From Bursaphelenchus xylophilus (taxonomy: Eukaryota; Nematoda; Chromadorea; Rhabditida; Aphelenchoididae), in assembly GCA_904066235.2 (NCBI GenBank), contig CAJFCV020000003.1, positions 10,726,001 to 10,790,000 on the forward strand: a stretch of DNA of 64,000 nucleotides, given 5' to 3'. The notes under the pieces are model-generated. The model did no database searches. It was not told the origin of the DNA and saw only the letters and a program-made list of their open reading frames with translations. Shown one piece after another: positions 23,001 through 32,800 of this stretch. The stretch's first letter is position 1; each line of letters opens with the position of its first letter. The position numbers were made by a program, and so were the translations under genes.

Positions 23001-24425
23001 ATGGAACAAGAAATAAAGCGCTATGTCAGTCTTTGTGCTGATTGTGCCGTTGTCGGAAAAGATAACGTTAGAGTTCCAATACAGTTGTGGTCTCGACCAA
23101 ATAATCCTTGGGAAAGGATTCATATCGACCTCTGTGGTCCATTACATGGTAAAATGTGGTTAATTGTAGTTGATAGCTACTCTAAATGGCCAGAAGCCAT
23201 CGATATGGGTCGGAATACCACCTCAAAAGCGGTTATCTCTAAACTGCGAAATTTATTCAGTATCCATGGGATTCCAGAACAAATAGTATCAGATAATGGT
23301 ACTCAGTTCACATCATCAGAAATGGCAAATTTCTGTAGGCTGAATAAGATCGAACAAAACTTTTCTGCTCCGGAAAAGCAAAGTTCGAATGGACAGGCAG
23401 AAAGAATGGTTCAAACCTTCAAAAACGCCATCCGCAAATTTGGAGGAGACGATAGTAATATTTCCTTGAAAGTTACTAAATGGTTGTTTTCTTATAGAAT
23501 AACACCACATCCAGCTACTGGAAAGAGTCCATCTGAGCTACTTATGGGTAGAAAGCTCAGATCTCGTCTCAATATTCTGCCTAGACAACCTCAAAAGGTT
23601 AGTAAAGGAGAACAGAAAGCGGTCAGTAAATACCGTCAGAAACTCGCTGAAAATGCGAATAAAGGAAGACGCGAAAAGAAATTCGCTCAAGGAGATCTGG
23701 TATATGCCAGAAAGTTCAATGACCCTAGAATTCGTTGGATTCCAGGTGTCGTTTCAGAACTCATCGGTCAAAGGCTCTTAGCCATTCAAACCGAATTTGG
23801 TGTATTGAAACGCCATTACGACCAAGTAAAGCGTCGTGTAGTTGCTCAGGAGAGTGACTCAGATTCTGATGAAGAATCTCAAGATTTCCCTCAGTTTGGA
23901 AATGGGGGAGGGGATATTGGCCGTGAAAGCCATCAAGGTCAGATCTCTGACACTCTGAAAACCGCGATAGAGCGGACAGATTCGGAAGACAACGAAATGT
24001 CGACTGAAGAGTCAGAGCCCGATTTCGAGCCTGAATCCTTCGAGGATGGAACCGAAATCGATGAATCCCCAAGTCAAGATGAAGTCATGGAGTCATCCAG
24101 AGACACATCAGTCACGCCAACCTCAGTGGCGCCTAACGCTGGTGTGTTACCTAGAAGATCTTCCAGATCACGGAAGTCTCCTAAAAGACTTCGCTACGAC
24201 CCCAGTTTTAACCAAATTGGAACGGTCACCGAAGAGTGGAAAGCAAGTGCCCTATGTTCAAGTCTCGATGGTTGTACCCGCTCGATGGAACGCAATCCCG
24301 ATGGTCAACCCAGTCAGTTTGGTCCCGACGTGCCCTGTTGCCAGTCCGTGTTCCCGCCAAGCTCCGAAGCCAGTTCGATGGAAGTGCCAAGCCGTGCCCG
24401 ACTTGATCACTTGGAGGAGATGTGA
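20049..24425 (+). CDS. Gag-pol polyprotein of the Ty3/gypsy retrotransposon
   Basis: A single 1458-codon frame. Gag occupies about residues 1-250, with one CCHC knuckle at 215-228 (C-X2-C-X4-H-X4-C). The aspartic protease has DSGA at 307-310. Reverse transcriptase covers about 440-640, with catalytic D532 and YLDD at 592-595. RNase H follows, with D741 and a TDHE motif near 807-810. Integrase has its zinc site at H963, H966, C996 and C999 and a DD35E triad at D1027, D1082 and E1118. A GPY/F-like module lies near 1229-1262. The C-terminus is acidic, then basic and serine-rich (about 1265-1405). Gag and pol share one frame, so no frameshift is needed. The ATG at 20049 is the first in frame after the leader. 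The stop lies 3 nt into the 3' LTR. Confidence 0.95.
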   Translation: MSNTQANLGKLWIFDPTKNRWASYESMLRRILAARTIEADGEKKVFLFNHIGPAAYESLEVAMNGQNMDSKSFDELCRVLTGIFEPKGLVASTRHKIFTAKQLADQTSKQFIQQVKSWSIKADFESVVNTRDFVQVQAIIAGLQDKKVKEKLLETPNLDMTKLEEIVELVEGSQSAAKEMAGSSASGTIARLDKKRQKKPLWGKSGKPKGRQGTCYTCGSSQHMQPYCPKRGQRQPPTNQGYQRRQNGRNSGIRAVLPESRYDSEVSSDEDDACLALEQEVEVRRVSIPPVWLKVKLNDIEVAMELDSGAVRSVIPKPVWEKIGRPKISSYTGELQGYGGKPLNVLGTAYIDASFGKHSVLTEMVIVRDRKGQALFGRDLIRDLKVDMGPHVNLNSVAPLEANKETENTLKNEFRELFEPGHGTYKGPAVELKFKKTPEPVFLKSRPVPFALVEKVSKELDRLEAEGSLKRVMNSDFASPLVIIPKANNEIRLCVDFKRTINPQLDVDEYPLPTPESIFQQLNGGKLFSKIDLKAAFNQLRLSEKAQEYCTISSFKGLYRYTRLPFGIASAPARFQATIEQILQGIQGVAVYLDDITVTGPDDQSHIQNLREVLKRLRDSGLRLKPEKCELFQESISLLGHELNAEGIRALPNKVEAITKMPAPKDLKQLASFLGMVQYYSRFVKGLSALAAPLNALRKKTAKWQWGRKEKEAFEKLKERLTSTELLVHYDPKIPVRLSTDASDYGLGAQLEHVYPDGNIKVIGYASRTLTPAEQNYAQIEKEGLGILFGVEKFSQYLYGRKFILQTDHEPLIRIFGPKVGLPTVAVRRLQRWAIRLMQYTFEIQYVSTDKFGNADGLSRLPDPAEKPEKFRKMEERHVLAVEAEQSWPISLSKVRKLTQGDKVLQEVLAHIRKGWPEKCPSDKLVPYFRKRHSLTIVKGCIVKGHRIVIPRELRQRILTELHGAHDGATRMYSLAQQNYWFPNMEQEIKRYVSLCADCAVVGKDNVRVPIQLWSRPNNPWERIHIDLCGPLHGKMWLIVVDSYSKWPEAIDMGRNTTSKAVISKLRNLFSIHGIPEQIVSDNGTQFTSSEMANFCRLNKIEQNFSAPEKQSSNGQAERMVQTFKNAIRKFGGDDSNISLKVTKWLFSYRITPHPATGKSPSELLMGRKLRSRLNILPRQPQKVSKGEQKAVSKYRQKLAENANKGRREKKFAQGDLVYARKFNDPRIRWIPGVVSELIGQRLLAIQTEFGVLKRHYDQVKRRVVAQESDSDSDEESQDFPQFGNGGGDIGRESHQGQISDTLKTAIERTDSEDNEMSTEESEPDFEPESFEDGTEIDESPSQDEVMESSRDTSVTPTSVAPNAGVLPRRSSRSRKSPKRLRYDPSFNQIGTVTEEWKASALCSSLDGCTRSMERNPDGQPSQFGPDVPCCQSVFPPSSEASSMEVPSRARLDHLEEM
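24411..24420 (+). other. Polypurine tract
   Basis: TTGGAGGAGA abuts the 3' LTR. This is the expected position for the plus-strand primer. It is also coding, within the last codons of the polyprotein. Confidence 0.75.
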
Positions 24426-24600
24426 GGCGGAACGACCGAACTGCGAGCCCGAATTCCCACGGAAATCATCATTTATTATTCAAATTTGATTGTACTTTCC
24501 TACGTGGGATTTCCCTATATAAGGGCCGCTTTTCACTCAATAAATCACTTGATCTCGAGCTCTAGTCTTCGTGTGCGTTGTCTCCCCGGGCCTCTCGACA
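24421..24600 (+). repeat. 3' LTR of the Ty3/gypsy element
   Basis: I see no difference from the 5' LTR over 180 bp. It is followed directly by the GTCTC target duplication. Confidence 0.95.
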
Positions 24601-24605
24601 GTCTC

Positions 24606-25087
24606 ATACCTCGTAAGATGCTTTTGCGAGTCCTCGTGAATAGAATGAAGCCGTCTGGCAGCATCCGGATTCGAATTCCTGAAAACGTATATTACACTAG
24701 AGATTTTGGTCAATTTTTTGACTATAACTTTCCAAAAACTCGGCCAACAGCACTCCTCGATGCCTTATTACGGAACTACACTCGTTTTCTTGCTCTGTCA
24801 TGTCAAAAATTACCTAAACTCGCTAAAAACACTAAAATATTGACTTACATGTTGTTCTCGAGGTGGTGGTCCAAATTGAAACTGCAAAAACGGTCATAAT
24901 GCTTCCTTGCATCAAGTCAAATTGCCAGACAATGTACAAGGAGCTCTGAACAGAAGCTCGGAAAATCTTTTCATCCGAAAATAAACCGACAACATTTGTT
25001 CTTCGGAATTTTCTCGACGCGAAAATCCCTGATAGTCAATTTTTTAGCCGAGCAAATTTCGGTTCAAAAAATACCTTTTGTGGTCCT
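24606..25087 (-). repeat. Right arm of the snap-back element, outer part
   Basis: Continuation of the right arm after the retrotransposon. It starts ATACCTCGTAAGATGCTTTT and ends CCTTTTGTGGTCCT. It is the reverse complement of about 18371-18855. Confidence 0.85.
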
Positions 25088-25699
25088 TTAAAAATTGATC
25101 TGCGGCATTTTTGGAACACCCATGCAAAAATTGAAGCTTTTGTCCTAGAACAGGTCGCTTTATCTCCAAACTTCTCTGCAGTTTACTATTCCATACACAG
25201 CCCTACAACATTCCCATTATGCCCCACAAAAACTCGCTTAGTATTCGACAAAACCCATCTGATATTAGTTTTTTTCTCCCCCGTCACATATTCCGCGTCG
25301 AAATTTACATGACACAGAACGGAAACTCGGTGTCGTTGCGAAGACAATGGCCACACTCGCTTAATGTCCCTTCCTCTCTCTCTCTCTCATCGCTTTCTCC
25401 GGTTTTGGGGACGAAATGAACGGCTCGTGGAGGGCGTCGTTGAGATCTTTATGGGCAAAAAATGATGTGGTTTTGACAGGTCGGATCTTGAGGCAGGGCG
25501 GAGGTTCGGATTCGCAAATTTCGATGGGATTTATGGGGTTATCGAGTGGGGCTTTTGGCTCGGGGTAATGTGCCCGAGTCGCGGGGCTTGTGCAGCGCTT
25601 GTTAACGGGTTTTTGCCAAGGCGAATGGGATTTTTGCTGAGTTTTTTTTGTGCTTGTAGTGTCTTTTCTTACAAACTGGAGAGTTTTTTGATATTCGAT

Positions 25700-26060
25700 G
25701 CTCAGAATTTGATCAGATTTGGGCCAACTTTGACGCTAAGAAAGTCTTCAGGCGTTCAGCTCGCATTTTGCCGAAATAATTTGATTTTTAGCTATGAATT
25801 CGACAGAAATCTGAGCCTCTTTTGTAATTTAGAGGCTCAGCAATTAATTTTTTCTCTTCGAATTTGCAAAAAAAAAAGAGAAGAGGAACGTTCTTCCTCT
25901 GACCATCTCTCCTAATCTTCCATAATCTGTAGCTTACAAAGACCGCTTAATGTCTTGGCTGAAACTGCAATGCTTTAGCTAATATTTTCAGCAATTCATA
26001 TGTGATCTAGACCCGTCACCTTTGCAAATTTTAAAGGCATTCTAAGCCTCCTCCTCTGTG
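25700..26060. repeat. Diverged copy of the 450-bp MITE family
   Basis: It holds CTCGCATTTTGCCGAAAT, CTGACCATCTCTCC, TAATGTCTTGGCTGAAACTG and a closing AGGCATTCTAAGCCTC in the family order. It is heavily diverged. Confidence 0.4.
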
Positions 26061-26529
26061 CAACTTCACTCTCAATTTTATTGAATTTTTGAAATTTTTC
26101 ACACAGTCAATACCTCCACAGACCACTCGCACAGCTTCCAAAATACTCCATATCCTCCAAAAACCCCACAAAAACCCCCTGCCCTAATCCCCCAATTTAC
26201 CGGAAGTGTTCGTCCTGAGTAAACATCGCCATTCAAGGACCTCCGAAATTATTCCAAGCCCCTAATAGCACATGCGTATTACGGGCCTACTTGAGAGCGC
26301 AACTTATACGCCGGACGTATATGGGCTGTGTGTGTGTGTTATATGGCAACGTTTGTCAGCACTTCACTTTTCGCCGGGGTTTCCGAGGTTATCGGCGAGT
26401 AGTGGGCGGTCGAGTATTATATTTGGGATTTTGGAAGTTTTAAGGGGGAAATTGGGATGGGAAACGGTCGAATTGAGGTATGTATAGATTAACTGAAGAC
26501 TGAAGAAATTTTTTTGTTTTAATTTTTTT

Positions 26530-26860
26530 GGGTTTATGTGAGATTTTTAGCTTAAATTTTGCAAAAATCATCAAAATTTCCGGTTGAAAAAAGTGAAAAT
26601 AAATTTTGTTCGCATTGCTCGGAGTTTGGAATTGGCATATTTTCTTGAGATATTGCAGCTAATGTCCTCAAAAAAACAAGTTTTTTCATACAAGGCACAG
26701 CAAAAAAACGGTCTTTTTTAACCCTGATTTTCTTATTTACCGACTACAAAAGATCGTTGAATATCTCAGCTGCGCCTGCAACGCGAGAGCTAAAATTTTC
26801 AGCATAAAAAATACAGCCAAGCTACACTACACATACAAAATTTGAAGACATCCCGCCCAT
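26530..26860. repeat. Diverged copy of the 450-bp MITE family
   Basis: GATCGTTGAATATCTCAGCT, GCGAGAGCTAAAATTTTCAG and ATACAAAATTTGAAGACAT follow the order of the 3' half of 9488-9938. Confidence 0.4.
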
Positions 26861-27189
26861 CATACTTTGAGCTTTTCCTCATCCTTCTTGCATCCCTTGT
26901 AATCCCGACATTGCCAATGTATTCTCCCCGATCCCTCCGTTTCGCCCTTACATATTCCGATCTACTCTCGTATTCTCTGTTTCATTTTTGTTTTTAGGCC
27001 TTGAATATGGCGCGCAAAGCGGTAGCCGCTTATAAGGCACTGCGGGGCTTCCACCGAGAGAATAATGAGGGTCAGGTTTGAGTGAGGTAAAAATGCGGTG
27101 ACGCGTGCGCCCGGCAGATGTCATTTCGCTTCGGAGATGGGTTCAAAATGCGATTTAATTGTCCCGCCAGGCTATGGAGAGTTTATCTT

Positions 27190-27580
27190 GGAGATTTTAT
27201 AGTTTTTTTTTGAAAATTGAAGAAAATTTTTTTCTGATTTATTTTTTGAAATTTTTTGTATTTTTTTTTTTTTTTTTTTTTTGATTTTTTGGCTTTTTTT
27301 GTTCAAAATGCAATTTAATTGTCCAGCCAGGCTCACTCCATAGCATCTTGGAAATTTTTTCTAATTAAAATTTTTTTTTTATGATTTTTGCTGATTTTTG
27401 AAATTTTTTGTCATTTTTTTGATTTTTTGGTCTTTTTTCTGTGAATCGTATTTTGTCTCAATTTTTGGAATTTTCTATTATAAATTGACAAACAAAAATG
27501 CGATTTTTTTCTCAATTTTTATATTTTTTAAAATTTTTTTGAGTTTTTCAACTAAAATTTTCATTTTTTTTAACACCGAT
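27190..27580. repeat. T-rich tract with an internal direct repeat
   Basis: GTTCAAAATGCAATTTAATT at 27301 repeats the 27141 region (GTTCAAAATGCGATTTAATT). Each copy is followed by GTCC, then GCCAGGCT, then a long T-rich run. Confidence 0.6.
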
Positions 27581-29801
27581 TTTTGCCTTATTGTTAAATA
27601 TATTTTCAAAATTATCATTAACCCCTCAAATCAAATTTCCAACCCTCCATTTCCCCAATGATCACCAAATGCCCCTTAAAAAATCTCGAAAAATCGGACG
27701 TCTGGCAAACACAGTCGTATATCCTTATACATATGTTTCTTGCCTTCTTGGCCCTCGAAAACTTTCTCGTTTTTGTTCTCGAGATTAATCTGCCGCTTTC
27801 TTTTGCTGTCACTTTTTTTGTGTTATAATTTATTGGGAGGGAGAGCGGGAGGAATTGGACTTATTCAGATATTTTTTCATCGATTTTTGGGGGTTTTCGT
27901 ATTTTTTTATTTTTTTTTTCGACAAGGACTTGAGCCGGCGTATTTTAAAATACATGTACTTTTTTTAAAAATGTACTTTTTTTTTAAAATTCTCACATTT
28001 TTTGCCATTTTTTTTTTCAAAAAAATCAAAATTTTTAGCAAAAAATTCCAAATTTTGTCGAATTTTCTTTCCTTCTTACACTCCCTTCACAATTTCGAGA
28101 CTCCCATTTGTCTGGATGACAAATTTTCCGCATTTCCATTTCGTTTTTTCGCCTGTTGCTTATGCAGATGAATTTCCCTCGCGGTCATTCAGTCCTTGGA
28201 GGGCGCCAAAAATTTCCGTTTTTTTGGCATTCTTATTTTTTTCGAATTTAGAATTGTAAAATACGCTTAGTTTACTAACTCGGCTTTATTATTTTTTTGA
28301 TATTTTATTCTTTTATTTTCATTTCCTTGGAATTTATCAACTTTTTTGGGATGATTTTGAATATTTTGTTTGTAAACATAAAAATTATTGGCTAAAGTAT
28401 ACTTGGATATAGATTTTGTTGTGAAATACGCTTTCTGGCGTCATTACAGATGATTTGAAAAAAAAAATTAATGAAAAAAAAAATCCAAAAATTGGACCAC
28501 AGGGGGGACCAAGGCACTTTTTTTATTTTTTTTTATTTTGACTTATTTTTCAAAATTAATAAGAAATATCAAGTAAATTACAAACCTAGCCACACTTCCC
28601 TTACAAATGCCCACATTATTTCCCTCTGATCCTCCATACCCGTAAAAGTGGGCGGAGTTTTATTTGATCACCGATATTTCTCTTTTTCTCTGGCAACTCT
28701 CTCCTCTCTCGCATTTCGTATTAGCAAGCGAAGGAAGAGAGCCTTATTATAAGGGCATAAAGGACTCGAACAATAAGGGAATGAGATTATGAGGTTATTA
28801 TAACGGGTGCAGATTTGTTTTTCCTTAATTTCCCCTTGTTTTCTCCCATTTTTTTAAAGGAAAATCACTTTTTAAGGAATTTTAACGGGTCAAGAAATAT
28901 TCTTCAAAGGAGGATCTCGATAAATAAAGTTGTATTTTAGCATATCTCGATGCTTTCATCACAGATTTACCGTTAAAAGACATATTTTTAACAAAATTTT
29001 AATGGTTTTTTCTGTAAGAGTTGTTTATGGGATCGTTTTACAACTTTCGGCCCAATTTTCGCTCTCGAAATTATGTCACAGCGATTATAAAGCCATTTTT
29101 CAAAAAAATTATTATTTCCCTGCTCGATTTACGACTTCGTAAATGTCCACTTGTCAGCGCTTATGGGTTTACAATTGCCTCTTGCGGAAAGGGGGGTAAA
29201 CGGGTGTTCTGGACCGATTTTGCGAGTCTTTCAGCAATTTCAGAGCCTTGCTCAAAATTTCCGTTTCAATTTCTCAATTTGCCAATTTTTGATTTTTCTC
29301 CCACCACGAAATCTATGAATGGCAAAAATTCTTGGCATTCTGCCCAGTTTCTTGGATTGCGGTTCGCAGTACGATAAATTAGTTCCAGGCGTTCTACTGG
29401 AGTTTGCCTCGTTGTTGTAGACATTTTTACTGGTTTGGCGGCTTGATCTCGATTTTGTGATATTATACTTGACATCTGCTATTTTTTCTTGGTTTTTTTA
29501 TGTTGATTCTTCTGTTTTTGATCTTATTCTTTGTAAAATACGACGGCAGGGCTTGTATTTTGTCTATCCCATGCTTTTTTTACATTTTTTGCGGAGGTTT
29601 TCTCTACTTTTATTTTATATTGGACATCTGATATTCACCTTTCTTATTGTTGTTATTTTCGATGAAGAATCCTTGGGTTTGAAGAAGTTTTTTTTGTAAT
29701 ATACGTTGACTATTTTTTGATCCATAATTTACGAGAAATTTCGGAAGTTTCGGCTTCATTTCGCGGAGTAATCACCTATTTTTCGATATTACCCTTGACA
29801 T

Positions 29802-29812
29802 TTTCAGGTCGG
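29802..29812 (+). promoter_or_regulatory. 3' splice site 5 nt before the sax-3 start codon (probable trans-splice acceptor)
   Basis: TTTCAG ends at 29807 and is followed by GTCGG and then the ATG. Nematode messages that receive a spliced leader typically have such an acceptor a few nucleotides before the start. An ordinary 5'-UTR intron would look the same, so trans-splicing is inferred. Confidence 0.6.
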
Positions 29813-29885
29813 ATGTTTTCGGCCGTTGGCCTCTTCATATTACTTTGGTTATCGCCAACAATACCAAGGATACGAGCTGAGAATG
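29813..29885 (+). CDS. sax-3: sax-3 exon 1: signal peptide
   Basis: Codons 1-24 plus one base. It reads Met-Phe-Ser-Ala followed by a hydrophobic core (VGLFILLWL) and a likely cleavage near RIRA/EN. The donor GTGAGT follows. The G left over joins AC of exon 2 to make Asp25, which supports this as the true first exon. Confidence 0.85.
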
Positions 29886-32800
29886 GTGAGTCTTTTGTTG
29901 TTCTGCCGTTTAGGTCCTTGGTTTTCACTTCATAACATTTTTGGGATATTATACTAGGCATTTGATGTTGTCGCCGCAAAAGGGGAGAAAGTTGGTTGAT
30001 TGCGGCCTTGACTTTTTTTGCTAATGAGACTTCTCGGCAAATGACATTATAATTGATCTTTTTTCTCGAGATTTCCCGATAAAAAACCCTTCATTTTTGG
30101 CTGCAACAAAATTATATTGTACTTGACGAATTTTTGGTGTTTTCTTGCGAAAGCTCGATGAAATATTCATCCTCTCGGATTGGGATCGCCGTAACCTTGT
30201 TATTGGGTTAGCCCCTCGTCTTATCTGCCGTTAATATCAGGGTTCCCATCGCCCGGCTACCTGTTTAATGCACTCAAGAGGATCATATTTTAAAACCCGT
30301 GTAGTTTCTCTCCCCTATCACCGTAGCCATCTATGCCCCTTTGTAAGTCATTTTTACGGCCAATCCTTCAAATCGAAGCGTGGGAGAAGTCATCAGAGAT
30401 TTCGGCTTTACAAATAATATTGATCAAGTGTAATATAATTTATTGGCCTGAAACCTCATTATCTTGGCCAAAAGTCGTTGCGGAAGGGAAAAACCACCTC
30501 ATCCGTCATTCCGAGAGCGGTTTAACGACCTCCAACTGCGAACTTGAGGGCGTTTTTTGCATAAGACATCCATCCATTTGTTATATGCGGTTTATCCGCT
30601 TTTCAGAGAGAGGTTTTTTGATTGGCACGGGTCGGATCTGACCGAGAGACTGCTTAGTCCAAGGAGAATTCATAGAAAATCAAGAATCCAGATCGTATTT
30701 TGGAAAAATCTAAAATTTTTGGTACAATTTATATTGTTTTAGGTGATAAATGCAAAATTTCTTGAGGAAATATTAGCGTAACTGAATTTGACAGTTGCAT
30801 GGAGCTTTATTAGACATAAAAAAGTTACTGACGTGTCTTTGAGCCAAAAAATTACATCACAAAGCAAAAATTTCGAAGATGGGGTATCACTCGGAAAGAT
30901 GAGCTCATATCTTTGGGTAATCAACTGTCGCCGTGGAGATCTAGGTGTCAAAAGAAAGGTGTTGGGGTGTTATTTAATTTGAGGAACAATGGGGTTTGAG
31001 GTTCTTTATAATCTGGCGAAATTAAGAACTTTTGTCATAGGTGTGTAGTATAATATAAATATTGGTTAGTTTTTGGTGAAATCATGTTTTTTAGTCAAAT
31101 TCTGATTTTCTAGGGTATTCATGGCCTCTTCTTTGATTCTAGAGTTCAACGGAGCCTTGGCTCTTCAAAAAATTATATTTGTTACCTAAACCTTATCTAA
31201 AGTAATATCAACTCACTAAAGTAATATCTTTGGGCCTAGACCCTCTAATCCGCTTGTGTTTGCCGAATCTTGCTCAAACACCGCCACAGTTGGTCCCGAT
31301 TTTCGCCTCGGATTGAGTGAATGTTTCTTTTTTTTGTATTCCTTTTTTGATTGTGCCGCTCTCGACAAACATTCGGCGTCCAAAAATGTTTCGTTTTTTT
31401 CTGAGGTGAGGCGGTAAAATCAAGAGACTCAACAAGAACAAAGCAAATACCAGCGGCTGTAAGAGATATTTCAGCGAGGAATTAGGAGGGTTAGGGGAAA
31501 ATTGGAGATTTTTTTTGATATTACACATGACATTAGAGGTTATTTTGAAATTTTGGAGATTCGAGATGGTTTAGGATGAATTTTTTGGTAATTTTAGGTA
31601 GTGATGGATTGAAGATTAAATTCTCTATGATGTTTTGATTTCAACTTCCGCTGAATTGGCCTTTTTTGGCTCTAAATCAGCCTTATATTCAACTTGATGC
31701 ATCAAAAAAAATTTTTATCAAAAAAACATTAGCGCCAGTTTTATCAATCTTTTCTCATGATGATTAGCACAAATACATCTAAAAAACAAACATAATATTG
31801 GTTATGAGGTCAATGGCGCGATGACACATCAAAAAATTACCATTTTTATCAAAAGGATGAGATAAATTTAGAGAAAATAAGTGAAAATCAAGGAAAAAAT
31901 TTTACTACAATACAAAAAAATTACATTGAATGATGTTTTGCAGACAAACCTGTAATCAGAGAGCATCCGCTCGATGTCTTGGTCGACAAAAATGACCCCG
32001 CTACCCTTCGATGCAACGTCACCGGAGACAACGTAAAAATCACTTGGTATAAGGACGACCAACCTGTAAATATTGGAAACGCTGCGCATCGACTTATCTT
32101 GCCAAATGGATCGCTGTTTTTGCTTAGAGCTGATCATGGTGAGATTTTTTGGGGGTTTGTTGAATTTAGGGACCTGATGTTCAAGGGTAATATAATAGGT
32201 GGAAATGATATCGAAGCTGCTTTGATATTAGCTTAGAATGTCAAAATTGGATTCATTTTGTGATTGAGTTGTTTATAATGACAATTTTTGAGGGTTTATA
32301 TTATCCATGACCATATTGTTTTATGCAATTATGAATACTATAATTTTTGATTGAAAATCTGTTTTTTTGAATTTATAATAAGCCGAATTATGTCTTTCAG
32401 ACCTCGGCACATATCACTGCACAGCATCGAATGATCACGGCGAAGTGAGCTCTCAATCCGCTCATGTCCGACAAGCCAGTCTTCGAGAAGAATTTAGAGT
32501 TCGCCCTCATAATGTGAACGCGGTTTTGGGCCAAAAAGCCATCCTCGAATGCTCACCACCTCGAGGATTCCCAGAACCTTCAGTGAGCTGGCGAAAAGAT
32601 GATGAGCCCTTGGAGGATGACCGAAGATTTCAACTGGATCCTAGTGGAAATTTGGTCATTGAAAATGCAAGTGAAATTTGACTTTTTTTTGAGTGGATTT
32701 AGGATCTACAAGGATTAGAGGCCATTTGGATATGTTGACAAAATTTCGATTCCAGGTCCAACGCTCCGACTCCGGCGTTTATCAGTGTGTCGCTATGAAC

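Larger units (their letters stand above)
19595..24600 (+). mobile_element. Complete Ty3/gypsy LTR retrotransposon, apparently recent
   Basis: 5006 bp. Two 180-bp LTRs, identical as far as I can read, start TGTGAGGCGG and end CTCGACA. A perfect 5-bp duplication GTCTC lies outside them (19590-19594 and 24601-24605). A tRNA-complementary primer site follows the left LTR, a purine tract GGAGGAGA precedes the right LTR, and one open frame fills most of the interior. No frameshift or stop was found, so the copy looks young and possibly competent. Order PR-RT-RNaseH-IN defines Ty3/gypsy; a chromodomain and an env gene are not seen. It sits inside the right arm of a snap-back element. Confidence 0.95.
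18371..25087. mobile_element. Giant snap-back DNA element between TTAA sites, interrupted by a Ty3/gypsy insertion
   Basis: The ends AGGACCACAAAAGG and CCTTTTGTGGTCCT face each other, with TTAA immediately outside at 18367-18370 and 25088-25091. Removing the retrotransposon and one copy of its 5-bp duplication leaves 1706 bp: two inverted arms of about 730 bp and a 248-bp loop. A TTAA duplication is known for piggyBac-type elements, but the terminal bases are not the usual piggyBac ones, so I leave the superfamily open. The arms carry splice-like signals (AACAACAT before GTAAGT; TTTTTTCAG before GCGAATCC), which suggests that they derive from an intron-containing gene. Confidence 0.8.
25092..29807. 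other. Intergenic region upstream of sax-3
   Basis: No gene recognised. It holds MITE copies at about 25700-26060 and 26530-26860, a CTCTCTCTC microsatellite near 25375, a short GT run near 26326, a T-rich tract (27190-27580, with a run of more than 20 T at about 27259) and an inverted copy of the TTGGTCCCCCC block near 28490. Promoter or outron sequence for sax-3 must lie in its last part, but no TATA box stands out. Confidence 0.5.

Noticed and set aside
32671..32676. GT donor for sax-3 intron 3 at 32671
   Set aside because: Using it leaves one extra base and shifts the frame of exon 4, giving a non-Robo reading.
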